A stretch of DNA of 64,000 nucleotides. It comes from Anaeromyxobacter sp. Fw109-5. GTDB lineage: Bacteria > Myxococcota > Myxococcia > Myxococcales > Anaeromyxobacteraceae. The notes under the pieces are model-generated. The model saw only the letters and a list, made by a program, of their open reading frames with translations, did not search any database and was not told the origin of the DNA. Positions 52,710-62,694 of the stretch are shown piece after piece. The position numbers were made by a program, and so were the translations under genes. Positions within the stretch are counted from its first letter, which is position 1, and each line of letters opens with the position of its first letter. The DNA lies in assembly GCF_000017505.1 (NCBI RefSeq), contig NC_009675.1, positions 4,034,501-4,098,500 of the forward strand, read 5' to 3'.

Positions 52710-52901
52710 TGGCGGTTCGAGTCCGGCGAGCGCTGCGACTGCCGGCGGCGGCTCGAGTACGACCACCTCGAGCCCCTCGCGCTGGGCGGGGCGTCCACGA
52801 TGGACAACGTCCGGCTGGCCTGCCGTCCCCACAATTTGCTCTCGGCCCGGCAGGTCTTTGGAGATGCGGTGATGGACCGCTACTGCGCCGTCGGCGGTTG
52901 A
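52710..52901 (+). pseudogene. remnant of an HNH endonuclease
   Basis: After a TAG at 52707, 63 codons are open to the TGA at 52899-52901. They encode ERCDCRRRLEYDHLEPLALGG, then TMDNVRLACRPHNLLSARQVFG. The D-H, then N, then H-N order is the C-terminal half of HNH nucleases of the DUF222/HNH type common in G+C-rich bacteria. There is no start codon, the first zinc-binding Cys pair is incomplete and the normal N-terminal several hundred residues are missing. It is a degraded copy. Confidence 0.75.
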
Positions 52902-53245
52902 CGTCGGAGCAGAACGTGCATTTCTCGCGGTAGCCTTCCTGCCTCATCCGCGTGACCAGCCTGCTCGAGGGCGACTGGATGGCGAGCTGCGCGCGCACGC
53001 CCGCGCGCCGCCTCCCGTACGGGCTTCTGGTGAGCCGATCGCGCCGCACCGGTACCGGTATTCGGCGCCGGTCCGGCCCTGCCCCCTCCTCTCGAGCCAA
53101 CCTCGGCGACGTGCACGAGGCGGAGACGGACCGCCGCCGCGGATCCGGCCGCCGGACCTGAGAGAAATGATCAGACCCCGACCCGCGTCGTCGCATCCCC
53201 TCGGCTCCTCGGCCCCGCCCTCCGCGGGCACCATCGGGAGCCTGG

Positions 53246-54412
53246 TCACCCCCCGAGCCGCGGGTGCTCCGCGCGCCAGCGCTGGACCGCGTCGAGCCGC
53301 TCCGCGCGCTCGGCGGCGAGGTGCCGCCGCACGGCCGCGTCCAGCCGCGCGTCGAGGTGGAGGTGCGCGCTCCAGGTCTCCGACGGCTCGAACCCGCGCG
53401 AGAGCTTGTGCTCGCCGCCTGCGCCGCCCTCGAACACCTGCTTCCCGCGCCGGATGCACTCGTCGATGGAGTGGTAGAGCGCGACGTTGAAGTGGAGGAA
53501 CGGGTGATCCTCCACGCACCCCCAGTACCGGCCATAGAGGCGGTCGGGACCGGCGAGGTTGAAGGCCATCGCCACGAGCCTCCCCTCGCGGCGCGCCTCG
53601 ACCACCTCGACCGCGTCCGGCAGCCAGGCGATGGCCCGCTGGTAGAACCCGAGGTTCACCCAGCGCATCCCCCACACCATGCGATCGGTCGACGCGCGGT
53701 GGAGGCGATGGCAGCCTCGCGCCCACCCCTCGGGATCGCGCGCCAGCTCGTCTCCGCGGACGGTGCGGATGGCGATGCCCTGGAGCGCCGGCGCGGCGCG
53801 CTCGCGGCGCATCGCGGTCCGGCGCTTCGAGGGGAAGCGCGCGAGGAACTCCTCCGGCGACCGGTAGCCCTCGTTCCGCCAGTGGTACTGGAAGTCCACC
53901 CGCGGCGCGAGCCCCGCCCCCTCCAGCTCGCGCGCCTCCTCCGCGTCCGCGAAGAGCACGTGGAGCCCTCGCGCACCCTCGTCCTCCGCCACCTGCCGCG
54001 CGCCCGCGAGCAGGGTGGCGACCAGCGCGCGCCGGTCCTCGCCGGGCGCGACGAGGACGCGCCGGCCGGTCGCCGGGGTGAAGGGGACCGCGAGGACGAG
54101 CTTCGGGTAGTACGGGATCCCCGCGCGCTCGGCCGCCGCCGCCCACTCCCAGTCCCGGGAAAAGTCTCCGTCCGAGCCGTCCTTCAGGTAGGCGGGCGCG
54201 GCCGCGACGAGGGCCCCGCCCCGGCGCAGCGCGAGGTGGCGCGGACGCCACCCCGAGCGCGGCGCGGCCGACCCGCTCTCCTCCAGCGCCCGCAGGAACG
54301 CGTGGCGCACGAACGGGCTCGCTCGGGCCGGCTCGTGCGCGAGGAGCGCGTCCCACTCCTCGGCCCGGAGCTCCGAGATCGAGGCGTGCGCGGTGAGGGA
54401 GAACCCGGTCAC
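53246..54412 (-). CDS. GNAT-fold acyltransferase of the peptidoglycan-biosynthesis/FemAB-like DUF482 family
   Basis: This 388-aa protein starts at GTG 54412. Family segments are SPFVRHAFLRALEESGSA, PAYLKDGSDGDFSRDWEWA, YYPKLVLAVPFTPATGRRVL, FQYHWRNEGYRSPEEFLARFPSKRRTAMRRER, and LYGRYWGCVEDHPFLHFNVALYHSIDECIRRG. The family (PF04339) has two GNAT-like halves and is often annotated as peptidoglycan biosynthesis or recognition, without firm substrate evidence. TATAAA lies 8 nt before the GTG, suggesting a leaderless mRNA. It is divergent from the tyrosine-degradation operon. Confidence 0.85.
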   Translation of the reverse strand: MTGFSLTAHASISELRAEEWDALLAHEPARASPFVRHAFLRALEESGSAAPRSGWRPRHLALRRGGALVAAAPAYLKDGSDGDFSRDWEWAAAAERAGIPYYPKLVLAVPFTPATGRRVLVAPGEDRRALVATLLAGARQVAEDEGARGLHVLFADAEEARELEGAGLAPRVDFQYHWRNEGYRSPEEFLARFPSKRRTAMRRERAAPALQGIAIRTVRGDELARDPEGWARGCHRLHRASTDRMVWGMRWVNLGFYQRAIAWLPDAVEVVEARREGRLVAMAFNLAGPDRLYGRYWGCVEDHPFLHFNVALYHSIDECIRRGKQVFEGGAGGEHKLSRGFEPSETWSAHLHLDARLDAAVRRHLAAERAERLDAVQRWRAEHPRLGG

Positions 54413-54420
54413 GGGCGGTC

Positions 54421-54426
54421 TTTATA
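54421..54426 (-). promoter_or_regulatory. -10 box (TATAAA) placed for a leaderless transcript
   Basis: TATAAA on the minus strand (54426-54421) lies 8 nt upstream of the GTG at 54412. It is one of the best -10 matches in the window and there is no ribosome-binding site after it. Confidence 0.5.
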
Positions 54427-54537
54427 GCGCCGGCCCACGCCCCTGCCGCAACGCGGCACGGCCGCCCCTCGACCTCACCGGGACGCCCCGCGCACCTCGC
54501 GTCGGCGAAGGGACGCCATTACTACCTTCGCCCCAGG

Positions 54538-55508
<971 letters not shown>

Positions 55509-55512
<4 letters not shown>

Positions 55513-56167
55513 TGCGGCTCTACTCCTACTGGCGGTCCTCCTCGGCCTGGCGCGTCCGCATCGGCCTCGCGCTGAAGGGCCTGCCCTACGAGTACGCGGC
55601 GGTGAACCTCCTCGCCCAGGAGCAGTTCGACGCGGCGTACCAGGCCCGCAACCCGATGGCGCAGGTGCCGGTGCTGGAGGTCTCGGAGCACGGCTACACG
55701 GTGCGCCTCGCGCAGTCGATGGCCATCCTGGAGTGGCTCGACGAGCGACATCCGCAGTCCCCGCTCCTGCCGCGGGATCTCGACGGCCGCGCCCGGGTGC
55801 GCATGCTCGCCGAGCACGTGAACTCGGGGATCCAGCCCCTCCAGAACGCGATCGTGCTCCGCACGCTCCGCGGGAAGCTGCCCGGCTACGACCAGGAGTG
55901 GGCGGGGCTCTGGATCCGCCGGGGGCTCGACGCGCTCGAGCGCACCCTGCAGGACGACGAGACGGGCCGCTTCTGCCACGGGGACGCGCCCGGGCTCGCC
56001 GACTGCTACGTGGTGCCCCAGCTCTACAACGCGCGCCGCTTCGGCCTGGACGTGTCCCCGTACCCCACGCTCCTGCGCATCGAGGAGGCCTGCGCCGCGC
56101 TCCCGGCCTTCCACGCCGCCCACCCCGACCAGCAGCCGGACGCACCGCCGGCGGACCGGAGGACACC

Positions 56168-56171
<4 letters not shown>
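55509..56171 (+). CDS. maiA: maleylacetoacetate isomerase
   Basis: This 220-aa zeta-class GST starts at ATG 55509, overlapping the previous stop. The zeta hallmark SYWRSSSAWRVRIGLALKGLPYEY, with the serine-rich catalytic SSS-x-x-R loop, is present, followed by NPMAQVPVLEV, QSMAILEWLDERHP and the C-terminal CHGDAPGLADCYVVPQLYNARRF. It isomerises maleylacetoacetate to fumarylacetoacetate with glutathione as cofactor. It sits between fumarylacetoacetase and hppD in the tyrosine operon, with 4-bp overlaps on both sides. Confidence 0.95.
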
Positions 56172-57343
<1,172 letters not shown>

Positions 57344-57345
57344 CC

Positions 57346-58503
57346 ATGCTCGACCGGATCGTGCAGGGCGCGGTCCCGCGGAAGCACCACATCGCCTTCC
57401 GCGATCCCGACGGGCGCCTCCTGCACGAGGAGGCCTTCACGCGCGCCGGGTTCGACGGTGCGTACACCCTCGCCTACCACCGGCACCGGCCCCACGCGAC
57501 GCACGCCGCCGAGGTCCGTCACGGCTGGACGCTGCCGCGGGCGGCGCCGCCGCGCGGTCTCCTGAAGCGCCACTACCGCACGCAGGAGCTCCCCCTGCCC
57601 GCGGGGCCGGCGGTGGACGCGCGCGTCCCGCTCCTCTTCAACGCGGACGTGGTCGTCGGCCTCGCCACGCCGAGCGCGGAGGATCCGGTCTACCTCTCGA
57701 ACGGCGACGGCGACGACCTCTTCTTCGTCCTCGAGGGAGGCGGGCTCTTGCGCACGCCGCTCGGCGACCTGCGCTTCGCGCAGGACGACTACGTCTACGT
57801 GCCGAAGGGGCTCCTCCACCGCTTCGTGCCGGGCGCGGGTCCGCAGCGCTGGCTCTCCCTCGAGTTCCCGGGCGGCCTCCACCTGCCCTCCCAGTGGCGC
57901 AACGAGACCGGCCAGCTCCGCATGGACGCGCCCTACTCCCACCGCGACTTCCGCCGCGTCGAGTGGACGGGCCCGCTCGACGAGGGGATCCGCGAGCTCC
58001 TCGTCAAGCGCGCCGGGGCTTTCCACGCCTTCCGCTACGACGAGTCGCCGCTCGACGTGGTGGGCTGGGACGGCGCCGTGTACCCGTTCGCCTTTCCCAT
58101 CCTGAACTTCCAGCCGCGCGCCGGGCTCGTGCACCTGCCGCCCACCTGGCACGGCACCTTCGCCGCCCGCGGCGCGCTGGTGTGCTCGTTCGTCCCGCGC
58201 GTGGTGGACTTCCACCCCGAGGCGATCCCCTGCCCCTACCCGCACGCCTCGCCGGACGTGGACGAGATCCTGTTCTACGTCCGCGGGGAGTTCACCTCCC
58301 GGCGCGGCGTGGGCCCCGGCTCGATCTCGCACCACCCCGCGGGCGTGATGCACGGGCCGCACCCGGGCGCCTACGAGGGCTCGATCGGCGCCCGCACCAC
58401 GAGCGAGCTCGCGGTCATGCTCGACTGCTACCTCCCGCTCGCCGCGACCCCCGCCGCGCTGGGGATCGAGGACCCCGGCTACCAGGAGAGCTTCGTGCGC
58501 TGA
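57346..58503 (+). CDS. hmgA: homogentisate 1,2-dioxygenase
   Basis: This 385-aa cupin-fold protein starts at ATG 57346. It has GDGDDLFFVLEGGGLLRTPLGDLRF, DYVYVPKGLLHRF, and the iron-site segments SPDVDEILFYVRGEFTSRRG and GSISHHPAGVMHGPHPGAYEGSIG. It opens the homogentisate ring to maleylacetoacetate, the substrate of maiA. It is about 50 residues shorter than human and Pseudomonas enzymes, as in other short bacterial forms. Its last 89 bp overlap the 3' end of a convergent hypothetical gene. Confidence 0.95.
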   Translation: MLDRIVQGAVPRKHHIAFRDPDGRLLHEEAFTRAGFDGAYTLAYHRHRPHATHAAEVRHGWTLPRAAPPRGLLKRHYRTQELPLPAGPAVDARVPLLFNADVVVGLATPSAEDPVYLSNGDGDDLFFVLEGGGLLRTPLGDLRFAQDDYVYVPKGLLHRFVPGAGPQRWLSLEFPGGLHLPSQWRNETGQLRMDAPYSHRDFRRVEWTGPLDEGIRELLVKRAGAFHAFRYDESPLDVVGWDGAVYPFAFPILNFQPRAGLVHLPPTWHGTFAARGALVCSFVPRVVDFHPEAIPCPYPHASPDVDEILFYVRGEFTSRRGVGPGSISHHPAGVMHGPHPGAYEGSIGARTTSELAVMLDCYLPLAATPAALGIEDPGYQESFVR

Positions 58504-59200
58504 GCGCGGCCTCAGCGCCCTTCGACGCGGCCCCCTTGGAGCGAGGCTTCGCCGGGGACGCGCGGCGCGCCGGGCGCGGGGCGGCCTCGAGCTCCTCGAC
58601 CTCCTCCTCCTGCCCGATCGCGAGCTGCTCGCCCTCGCTCTCCTCCGCCTCCTCGCTGGCCCCGGGCGCCGGCGCGGGCGGCGCCCCCCGCGCCAGCTCG
58701 AGGAGCCGCTCGGTGGAGATGGGGATCTTGAGCCCGCGCCCGCCGTTCTCGAGGAACAGCCGCAAGCCGTACTCGTAGTGACGCTTCACCGCGTTCAGGA
58801 TGGACTCGTAGATCGGCTGGAGGTGCTCGGGCGTGGGCGCCGCGACCTCGAAGTCCTCGAAGCCGAACAGGCTCACGATGTAGCGGGTGTCGAGCTTCTT
58901 GAAGCGGAGGCGGAGGAGGATGGAGTCGCGGGCGCGCGGCTCCTCGATGGCGAGGCGCAGGCCCACGTGCCAGAAGGCGTCGGGGTCGAGGTGCATGGCG
59001 TCCTCGATCCGGTGCGTCGGCGCGGCCGGCGCGTCGCCGGGGAGCGGCTCGTAGGTGACGAGCTCGCGCGGCCAGCCGGCGTGGTCGATGAGCCCGCGCG
59101 ACAGCGTCGCGGCGAACAGGACGCACTCGGAGCGGTACGCCGCGAACTGCGAGCGCGCGTCCTCGAGCGTCTGGCAAAGCTGCTGGTAGCGGCTGATCAC
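58415..59200 (-). CDS. hypothetical protein with a basic/acidic low-complexity tail
   Basis: This 261-aa protein starts at GTG 59200, preceded by GAGGGGG. The first 170 residues look folded (SRYQQLCQTLEDARSQFAAYRSECVLFAATLSRGLIDHAGWP, DPDAFWHVGLRLAIEEPRARDSILLRLRFKKLDTRYIVSLFGFEDFEV). They are followed by an acidic stretch (EEAEESEGEQLAIGQEEEVEELE) and an Arg/Ser/Pro tail that is encoded opposite the hmgA 3' end. I do not recognise the family. The clean ribosome-binding site and ordered N-terminus support it; the exact end is forced by the only stop codon available. Confidence 0.72.
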   Translation of the reverse strand: MISRYQQLCQTLEDARSQFAAYRSECVLFAATLSRGLIDHAGWPRELVTYEPLPGDAPAAPTHRIEDAMHLDPDAFWHVGLRLAIEEPRARDSILLRLRFKKLDTRYIVSLFGFEDFEVAAPTPEHLQPIYESILNAVKRHYEYGLRLFLENGGRGLKIPISTERLLELARGAPPAPAPGASEEAEESEGEQLAIGQEEEVEELEAAPRPARRASPAKPRSKGAASKGAEAALSARSSPGSRGPRSPARRGSRRAGGSSRA

Positions 59201-59342
59201 GGCAGTTCCCCCTCCGCAGCGAGCATCCCGCATCGGCGCCGGCATCTCCCGCGCCGTCCGGGGCGTGTAGCACGGGGTCGGAGGCGCCGCCGCGTCACGA
59301 GCGGGCGAGCGCCTCCCCGAACCTGAGAAGGGCGGAGGCGCG

Positions 59343-59348
59343 TATATT
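59343..59348 (+). promoter_or_regulatory. -10 box (TATATT) of alr, leaderless spacing
   Basis: TATATT ends 8 nt before the alr ATG at 59357. The surrounding TATATTGCCGCCTCATG is nearly repeated before the gene at 61169 (TATATTGCCGCTCATG). No Shine-Dalgarno sequence is present in either. Confidence 0.5.
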
Positions 59349-59356
59349 GCCGCCTC

Positions 59357-60538
59357 ATGGTCACGGACCCTTCCCAGTGGGGCGGCCGGCCGGTCTGGGC
59401 GGAGATCGACCTGGACGCCCTCGCCCACAACGTCCGCCTGCTCGCCGCCCGCGCCGCGCCCTCCAAGCTGTACGCGGTGGTGAAGGCGAACGCCTACGGG
59501 CACGGCGCGATCGCGGTGGGCCGGGCGGCCCTCGCCGCGGGCGCCTCAGCGCTCGCCGTCGTCTGCGTGGACGAGGCGGAGGAGCTCCGCCGCGGCGGGG
59601 TGGACGCCCCCATCCTGGTCATCGGGTACACGCCGCCCGCGGACGCCGCGCGGGTGGTGGCGCTCGACCTCCGGCCGACCGTGGCCTCCGCCGACGTCGC
59701 CGAGGCGCTGGCCGTCGCCGCCAAGCGGCGGGGCGTCCCGGTCGCGGTGCACCTCGAGCTCGAGACCGGCCTCAACCGGCATGGCCTCACGCCGGACGCG
59801 CTCGTGGCGCTGGCGACGCGCCTGCGCGCCATGCCCGAGCTGCGGGTGGAGGGCCTCTTCACGCACTTCGCCGCCGCCGAGGAGGGCGATCAGCGCTTCA
59901 CGCGCCGCCAGTTCGACGTCCTGCGCGACGTCTCCGCGAGGCTCTCCTGGATCCCGGAGCGCCACTGCGCCGCGTCGGCGAGCCTGCTGCTCGACCACGA
60001 GATGGCGCTCGAGGTGGTGCGGGCCGGCCTGTCGATGTACGGCTACCGCCCCGCCCCGTGGTGCGGCACCGACGCGGACCTGCGCCCGGTGCTCTCGCTG
60101 CGCGCCCGGGTGGCGCGCGTCCTCGAGGTCGAGCGCGGCGCGACCGTCGGCTACGGGCGGACCTGGGCGGCGGCGCGACCTTCGCGCGTGGCCCTCGTCA
60201 TGTGCGGCTACGCCGACGGCTACCGCCGCTCCCTCGGGAACCGCGCCCACCTGCTCGTGCGCGGCCGCCGCGCGCCGGTCGTCGGCCGCGTCGCCATGGA
60301 CATGTGCATGGTGGACGTGACCGCCGTCCCCGAGGTGCGCGCGGGCGACGTCGCGACGCTCCTCGGGCGGGACGGCGAGGAGCGCGTGGACGCGGACGAG
60401 CTGGCGTCGCTCGCCGACACCATCTCGTGGGAGATCCTCGCCGGCATCACCGCGCGCGTGCCGCGGCTCTACCTGCGCGGCGGCGTGGTGGAGTCGGTCT
60501 CCACGCTCGCCGAGCGCGTGCCGCTCGCGCCGGGGTAG
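59357..60538 (+). CDS. alr: alanine racemase
   Basis: This 393-aa PLP enzyme starts at ATG 59357. The cofactor lysine is K43 in YAVVKANAYGHG, the second catalytic base is the Tyr of TVGYGRTW, and LETGLNRHG, HCAASASLLLDHEMALEVVRAGLSMYGY and VGRVAMDMCMVDVT are further signatures. It interconverts L- and D-alanine, supplying D-Ala for peptidoglycan. Length and motifs are normal. The gene appears monocistronic and is convergent with the CBS-domain gene 14 bp away. Confidence 0.96.
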   Translation: MVTDPSQWGGRPVWAEIDLDALAHNVRLLAARAAPSKLYAVVKANAYGHGAIAVGRAALAAGASALAVVCVDEAEELRRGGVDAPILVIGYTPPADAARVVALDLRPTVASADVAEALAVAAKRRGVPVAVHLELETGLNRHGLTPDALVALATRLRAMPELRVEGLFTHFAAAEEGDQRFTRRQFDVLRDVSARLSWIPERHCAASASLLLDHEMALEVVRAGLSMYGYRPAPWCGTDADLRPVLSLRARVARVLEVERGATVGYGRTWAAARPSRVALVMCGYADGYRRSLGNRAHLLVRGRRAPVVGRVAMDMCMVDVTAVPEVRAGDVATLLGRDGEERVDADELASLADTISWEILAGITARVPRLYLRGGVVESVSTLAERVPLAPG

Positions 60539-60552
60539 GCGGCGGCGTGCCG

Positions 60553-60981
60553 CTACGGGTGGATCTCCCGCTCGGAGATCTGCCGCATCGTCTCGGCGGC
60601 GCGCCGATCGTCCTCCTCCTCGACCACGTCGGAGAGGCTGATGACGCCCACCAGCCGGCCGTCCTCGTCCACGATCATCATCCGCGACTTCCGGTAGCGC
60701 GCCATGAGCTCCTCGGCGGCCTCGATGGGATCGCTCTCCCGGCAGGTGATGATCTCCCGCGTCATCACCGCTCCCGTGCGCGTCTCGCTGGCGCGGCGGT
60801 CCTCGCCGCACACCCGCAGGGCGATGTCACGGTCCGTCAGGGCGCCCAGCGGGTGCCCGTCGGCGTCGCAGATGGGGACGAAGCCGATGTTCACCTCGCG
60901 CATGCGAAGCGCGACGGCGAGGACGGAGTCGGTCTCGCGGAACGTCTCGACCTCGCTCTTCATGACCTCCCGGCACAGCAT
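60553..60981 (-). CDS. tandem CBS-domain protein
   Basis: This 142-aa protein starts at ATG 60981, with GGAGGT 6 nt upstream. It consists of two CBS motifs only: VMKSEVETFRETDSVLAVALRMREVNIGFVPICDADGHPLGALTDRDI and VMTREIITCRESDPIEAAEELMARYRKSRMMIVDEDGRLVGVISLSDV. Stand-alone CBS pairs bind adenosine nucleotides such as AMP or ATP and regulate partners. No target enzyme is adjacent. Confidence 0.93.
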   Translation of the reverse strand: MLCREVMKSEVETFRETDSVLAVALRMREVNIGFVPICDADGHPLGALTDRDIALRVCGEDRRASETRTGAVMTREIITCRESDPIEAAEELMARYRKSRMMIVDEDGRLVGVISLSDVVEEEDDRRAAETMRQISEREIHP

Positions 60982-61155
60982 GGGGCACCTCCATGTGCTG
61001 GCGGACTGGACCGGCGTCTCGCACCGTGGATAAACCCCGGCACGAGCCGGTGGCGCGCCCGCGCGGGGGGAACCCGGCATGGGCCGCCGCGGGGGCCTGG
61101 ACGCCTCCCGGACAGGCACGGCGGCGAGCGCGCCGTCCGGCGCCCCGGACGGCGC

Positions 61156-61161
61156 TATATT
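61156..61161 (+). promoter_or_regulatory. -10 box (TATATT), leaderless spacing
   Basis: TATATT ends 7 nt before the ATG at 61169, with no ribosome-binding site. It has the same local sequence as in front of alr. Confidence 0.5.
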
Positions 61162-61168
61162 GCCGCTC

Positions 61169-61555
61169 ATGCCCGTGACCGTGGAGACCGGCACCACCCT
61201 GGCCTTCGACCGCTTCTGGCGCTGGCTCAAGCGCCACCCGAACTGCATCCTGCGCGCCGGGACCTCCGACGCCTTCCTCTACGACGACGAGGATCTCCAC
61301 TGGCACCTCGAGGAGGACGAGGAGCGCACGCCCACCGTCCAGGTCCTGCGCGGCAAGCAGCTCCTGGGCGAGATCGTGATCGAGGCCCGCGAGGTCATGT
61401 TCGTCCAGGCCATGCCCGATCCCGACGGCGAGCAGGGCCAGTTCCTGTTCGAGCTCGTGGGGGGCTCCGGCGACGAGCCTTACGCCGTGTACCACGTGGT
61501 GGTCGCGCACGGCTTCGACGAGGAGGCCCAGCACCGGCCGCAGCTGAAGCAGTGA
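61169..61555 (+). CDS. hypothetical protein, 128 aa
   Basis: This acidic soluble protein starts at ATG 61169. FDRFWRWLKRHPNCILRAGTSDAFLYDDEDLHWHLEEDEERTPTVQVLRGKQLLGEIVIEAREV suggests an alpha-beta fold with aromatic clusters. I do not recognise a named family. It has no signal or membrane segment and is convergent with the next gene, ending 1 bp away. Confidence 0.75.
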   Translation: MPVTVETGTTLAFDRFWRWLKRHPNCILRAGTSDAFLYDDEDLHWHLEEDEERTPTVQVLRGKQLLGEIVIEAREVMFVQAMPDPDGEQGQFLFELVGGSGDEPYAVYHVVVAHGFDEEAQHRPQLKQ

Positions 61556-61556
61556 A

Positions 61557-62039
61557 TCACGCCCTGGGCGTCAGGGGCTCGCGCCAGCCCGCGAGCACGT
61601 CGCGCACCCGCTCGTAGCCGTCGAGCTCGCGCGGGACGACGATCCCGCGGCCGTCGCGTGCGCGCACCGCCAGCCCGGCGGGGAGCTCCTCGATCGCGGT
61701 CACGTCGGCGCGGAGGATCCGCACCGGAGGGAAGCCGAACACCATCCGCCCGATCGCGTCCTCCTCGAGGGCGATCTCGAACGACGTCCACCGGGCCCGG
61801 AAGCGCCTCATGCGTCGCACGTACGAGAAGGCCGCGAGGACGAGCAGGAGCGCGAACGGGATCACGAGCGCGTCGAGGCCGCGGCCGCTCTCGCGCATCC
61901 CCGCGGCGTAGGCGGCGAGCACGAGCAGCACGACGGCGACGAACGTCGCGGCGAAGCGGCGATTCATCCTGCGGGCGGTGGCGCGCGACGCGTCCGGCCG
62001 GAGCCGGAAGCGGGTCACGATGCGGTGCTCCATCTCCAT
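61557..62039 (-). CDS. membrane protein with two helices and a PH-like C-terminal domain, hypothetical
   Basis: This 160-aa protein starts at ATG 62039 (or ATG 62033). A basic N-terminus is followed by two helices (FAATFVAVVLLVLAAYAAGM and LDALVIPFALLLVLAAFSYV) and a soluble part (SFEIALEEDAIGRMVFGFPPVRILRADVTAIEELPAGLAVRARDGRGIVVPRELDGYERVRDVL). The last part resembles the bacterial PH-like/YcxB-type fold of small membrane proteins. No function can be given. TAGCAT lies 10 nt before the ATG. Confidence 0.72.
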   Translation of the reverse strand: MEMEHRIVTRFRLRPDASRATARRMNRRFAATFVAVVLLVLAAYAAGMRESGRGLDALVIPFALLLVLAAFSYVRRMRRFRARWTSFEIALEEDAIGRMVFGFPPVRILRADVTAIEELPAGLAVRARDGRGIVVPRELDGYERVRDVLAGWREPLTPRA

Positions 62040-62212
62040 TCGGGGGCGCATGCTACGTCCCGCGCGCGACGAACGCCACCGGTCCCGTGCTGCCGGAACG
62101 GCGCCCGACCGCCCGCCGCCGCCCCCCGCGGGCGGGATCCCGGCAGGAAGGCGCGGCGGGTTGCCGCGCCGCTTACGTGGCACGCGGAGCACCGCAGACA
62201 AGGAGGAGCGAC

Positions 62213-62584
62213 ATGCTGGGGAATCGTCACTTCACGGCCATGTTGCCGGTCACCGACGTCGCCCGCGCCCGGAAGTTCTACGAGGAGAAGCTGGGGCTGC
62301 ACGCGACCCGGACGCTGGACAACGGGGACGTGCTGTTCCAGGGAGACGGCGGTGAGTTCGCGCTCTATCCGCGGGAGGCGCCGCCGAAGTCGGATCACAC
62401 CGCGATGTCGTGGGAGGTGCCCGACGTTCGCGCCGAGGTGAAGGACCTGCGGGCGCGCGGCGTGCAGTTCGAGGAGTACCCGCAGCTGAAGACGAAGGAG
62501 GGCGTCGCCGAGGTCGGCAACGAGACCTGCGCCTGGTTCAAGGACCCGGACGGCAACATCCTCTGCATCCACCACCACGCGTGA
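62213..62584 (+). CDS. glyoxalase/VOC-fold protein
   Basis: This 123-aa protein starts at ATG 62213, with AAGGAGG just upstream, one of the clearest ribosome-binding sites in the window. It has one VOC fold: TAMLPVTDVARARKFYEEKLGL, DNGDVLFQGDGGEFALYPRE, AMSWEVPDVRAEVKDLRARGV and the ending TCAWFKDPDGNILCIHHH. VOC proteins bind metals and act as dimers in dioxygenase, lyase or resistance roles; the substrate is unknown. It stands alone. Confidence 0.88.
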   Translation: MLGNRHFTAMLPVTDVARARKFYEEKLGLHATRTLDNGDVLFQGDGGEFALYPREAPPKSDHTAMSWEVPDVRAEVKDLRARGVQFEEYPQLKTKEGVAEVGNETCAWFKDPDGNILCIHHHA

Positions 62585-62694
62585 GCGCCCTTTGGACGGC
62601 TCGCGCCGAGGCCCGGGAAGGCCGCGCGCCGGGCCGTCCGCCGCGCTAGGCACGCCGGCGGGCTCCGGCTCCGGCTCCGGACCCGCGCTCGCGC

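Larger units (their letters stand above)
52420..53245. other. 826-bp gap without an intact gene
   Basis: This stretch holds a degenerate CCYCGA-type repeat (52442-52480) and an HNH-endonuclease remnant (52710-52901). I see nothing else I can support. Base composition is lower in G+C than the flanks in places (around 52480-52520 and 52680-52720). Several open frames exist on both strands but lack family motifs and starts. Confidence 0.7.

Noticed and set aside
52688-52933. 81-codon plus-strand frame over the HNH remnant
   Set aside because: It is in a different frame from the HNH motif, Arg/Pro-rich, and has no ribosome-binding site.
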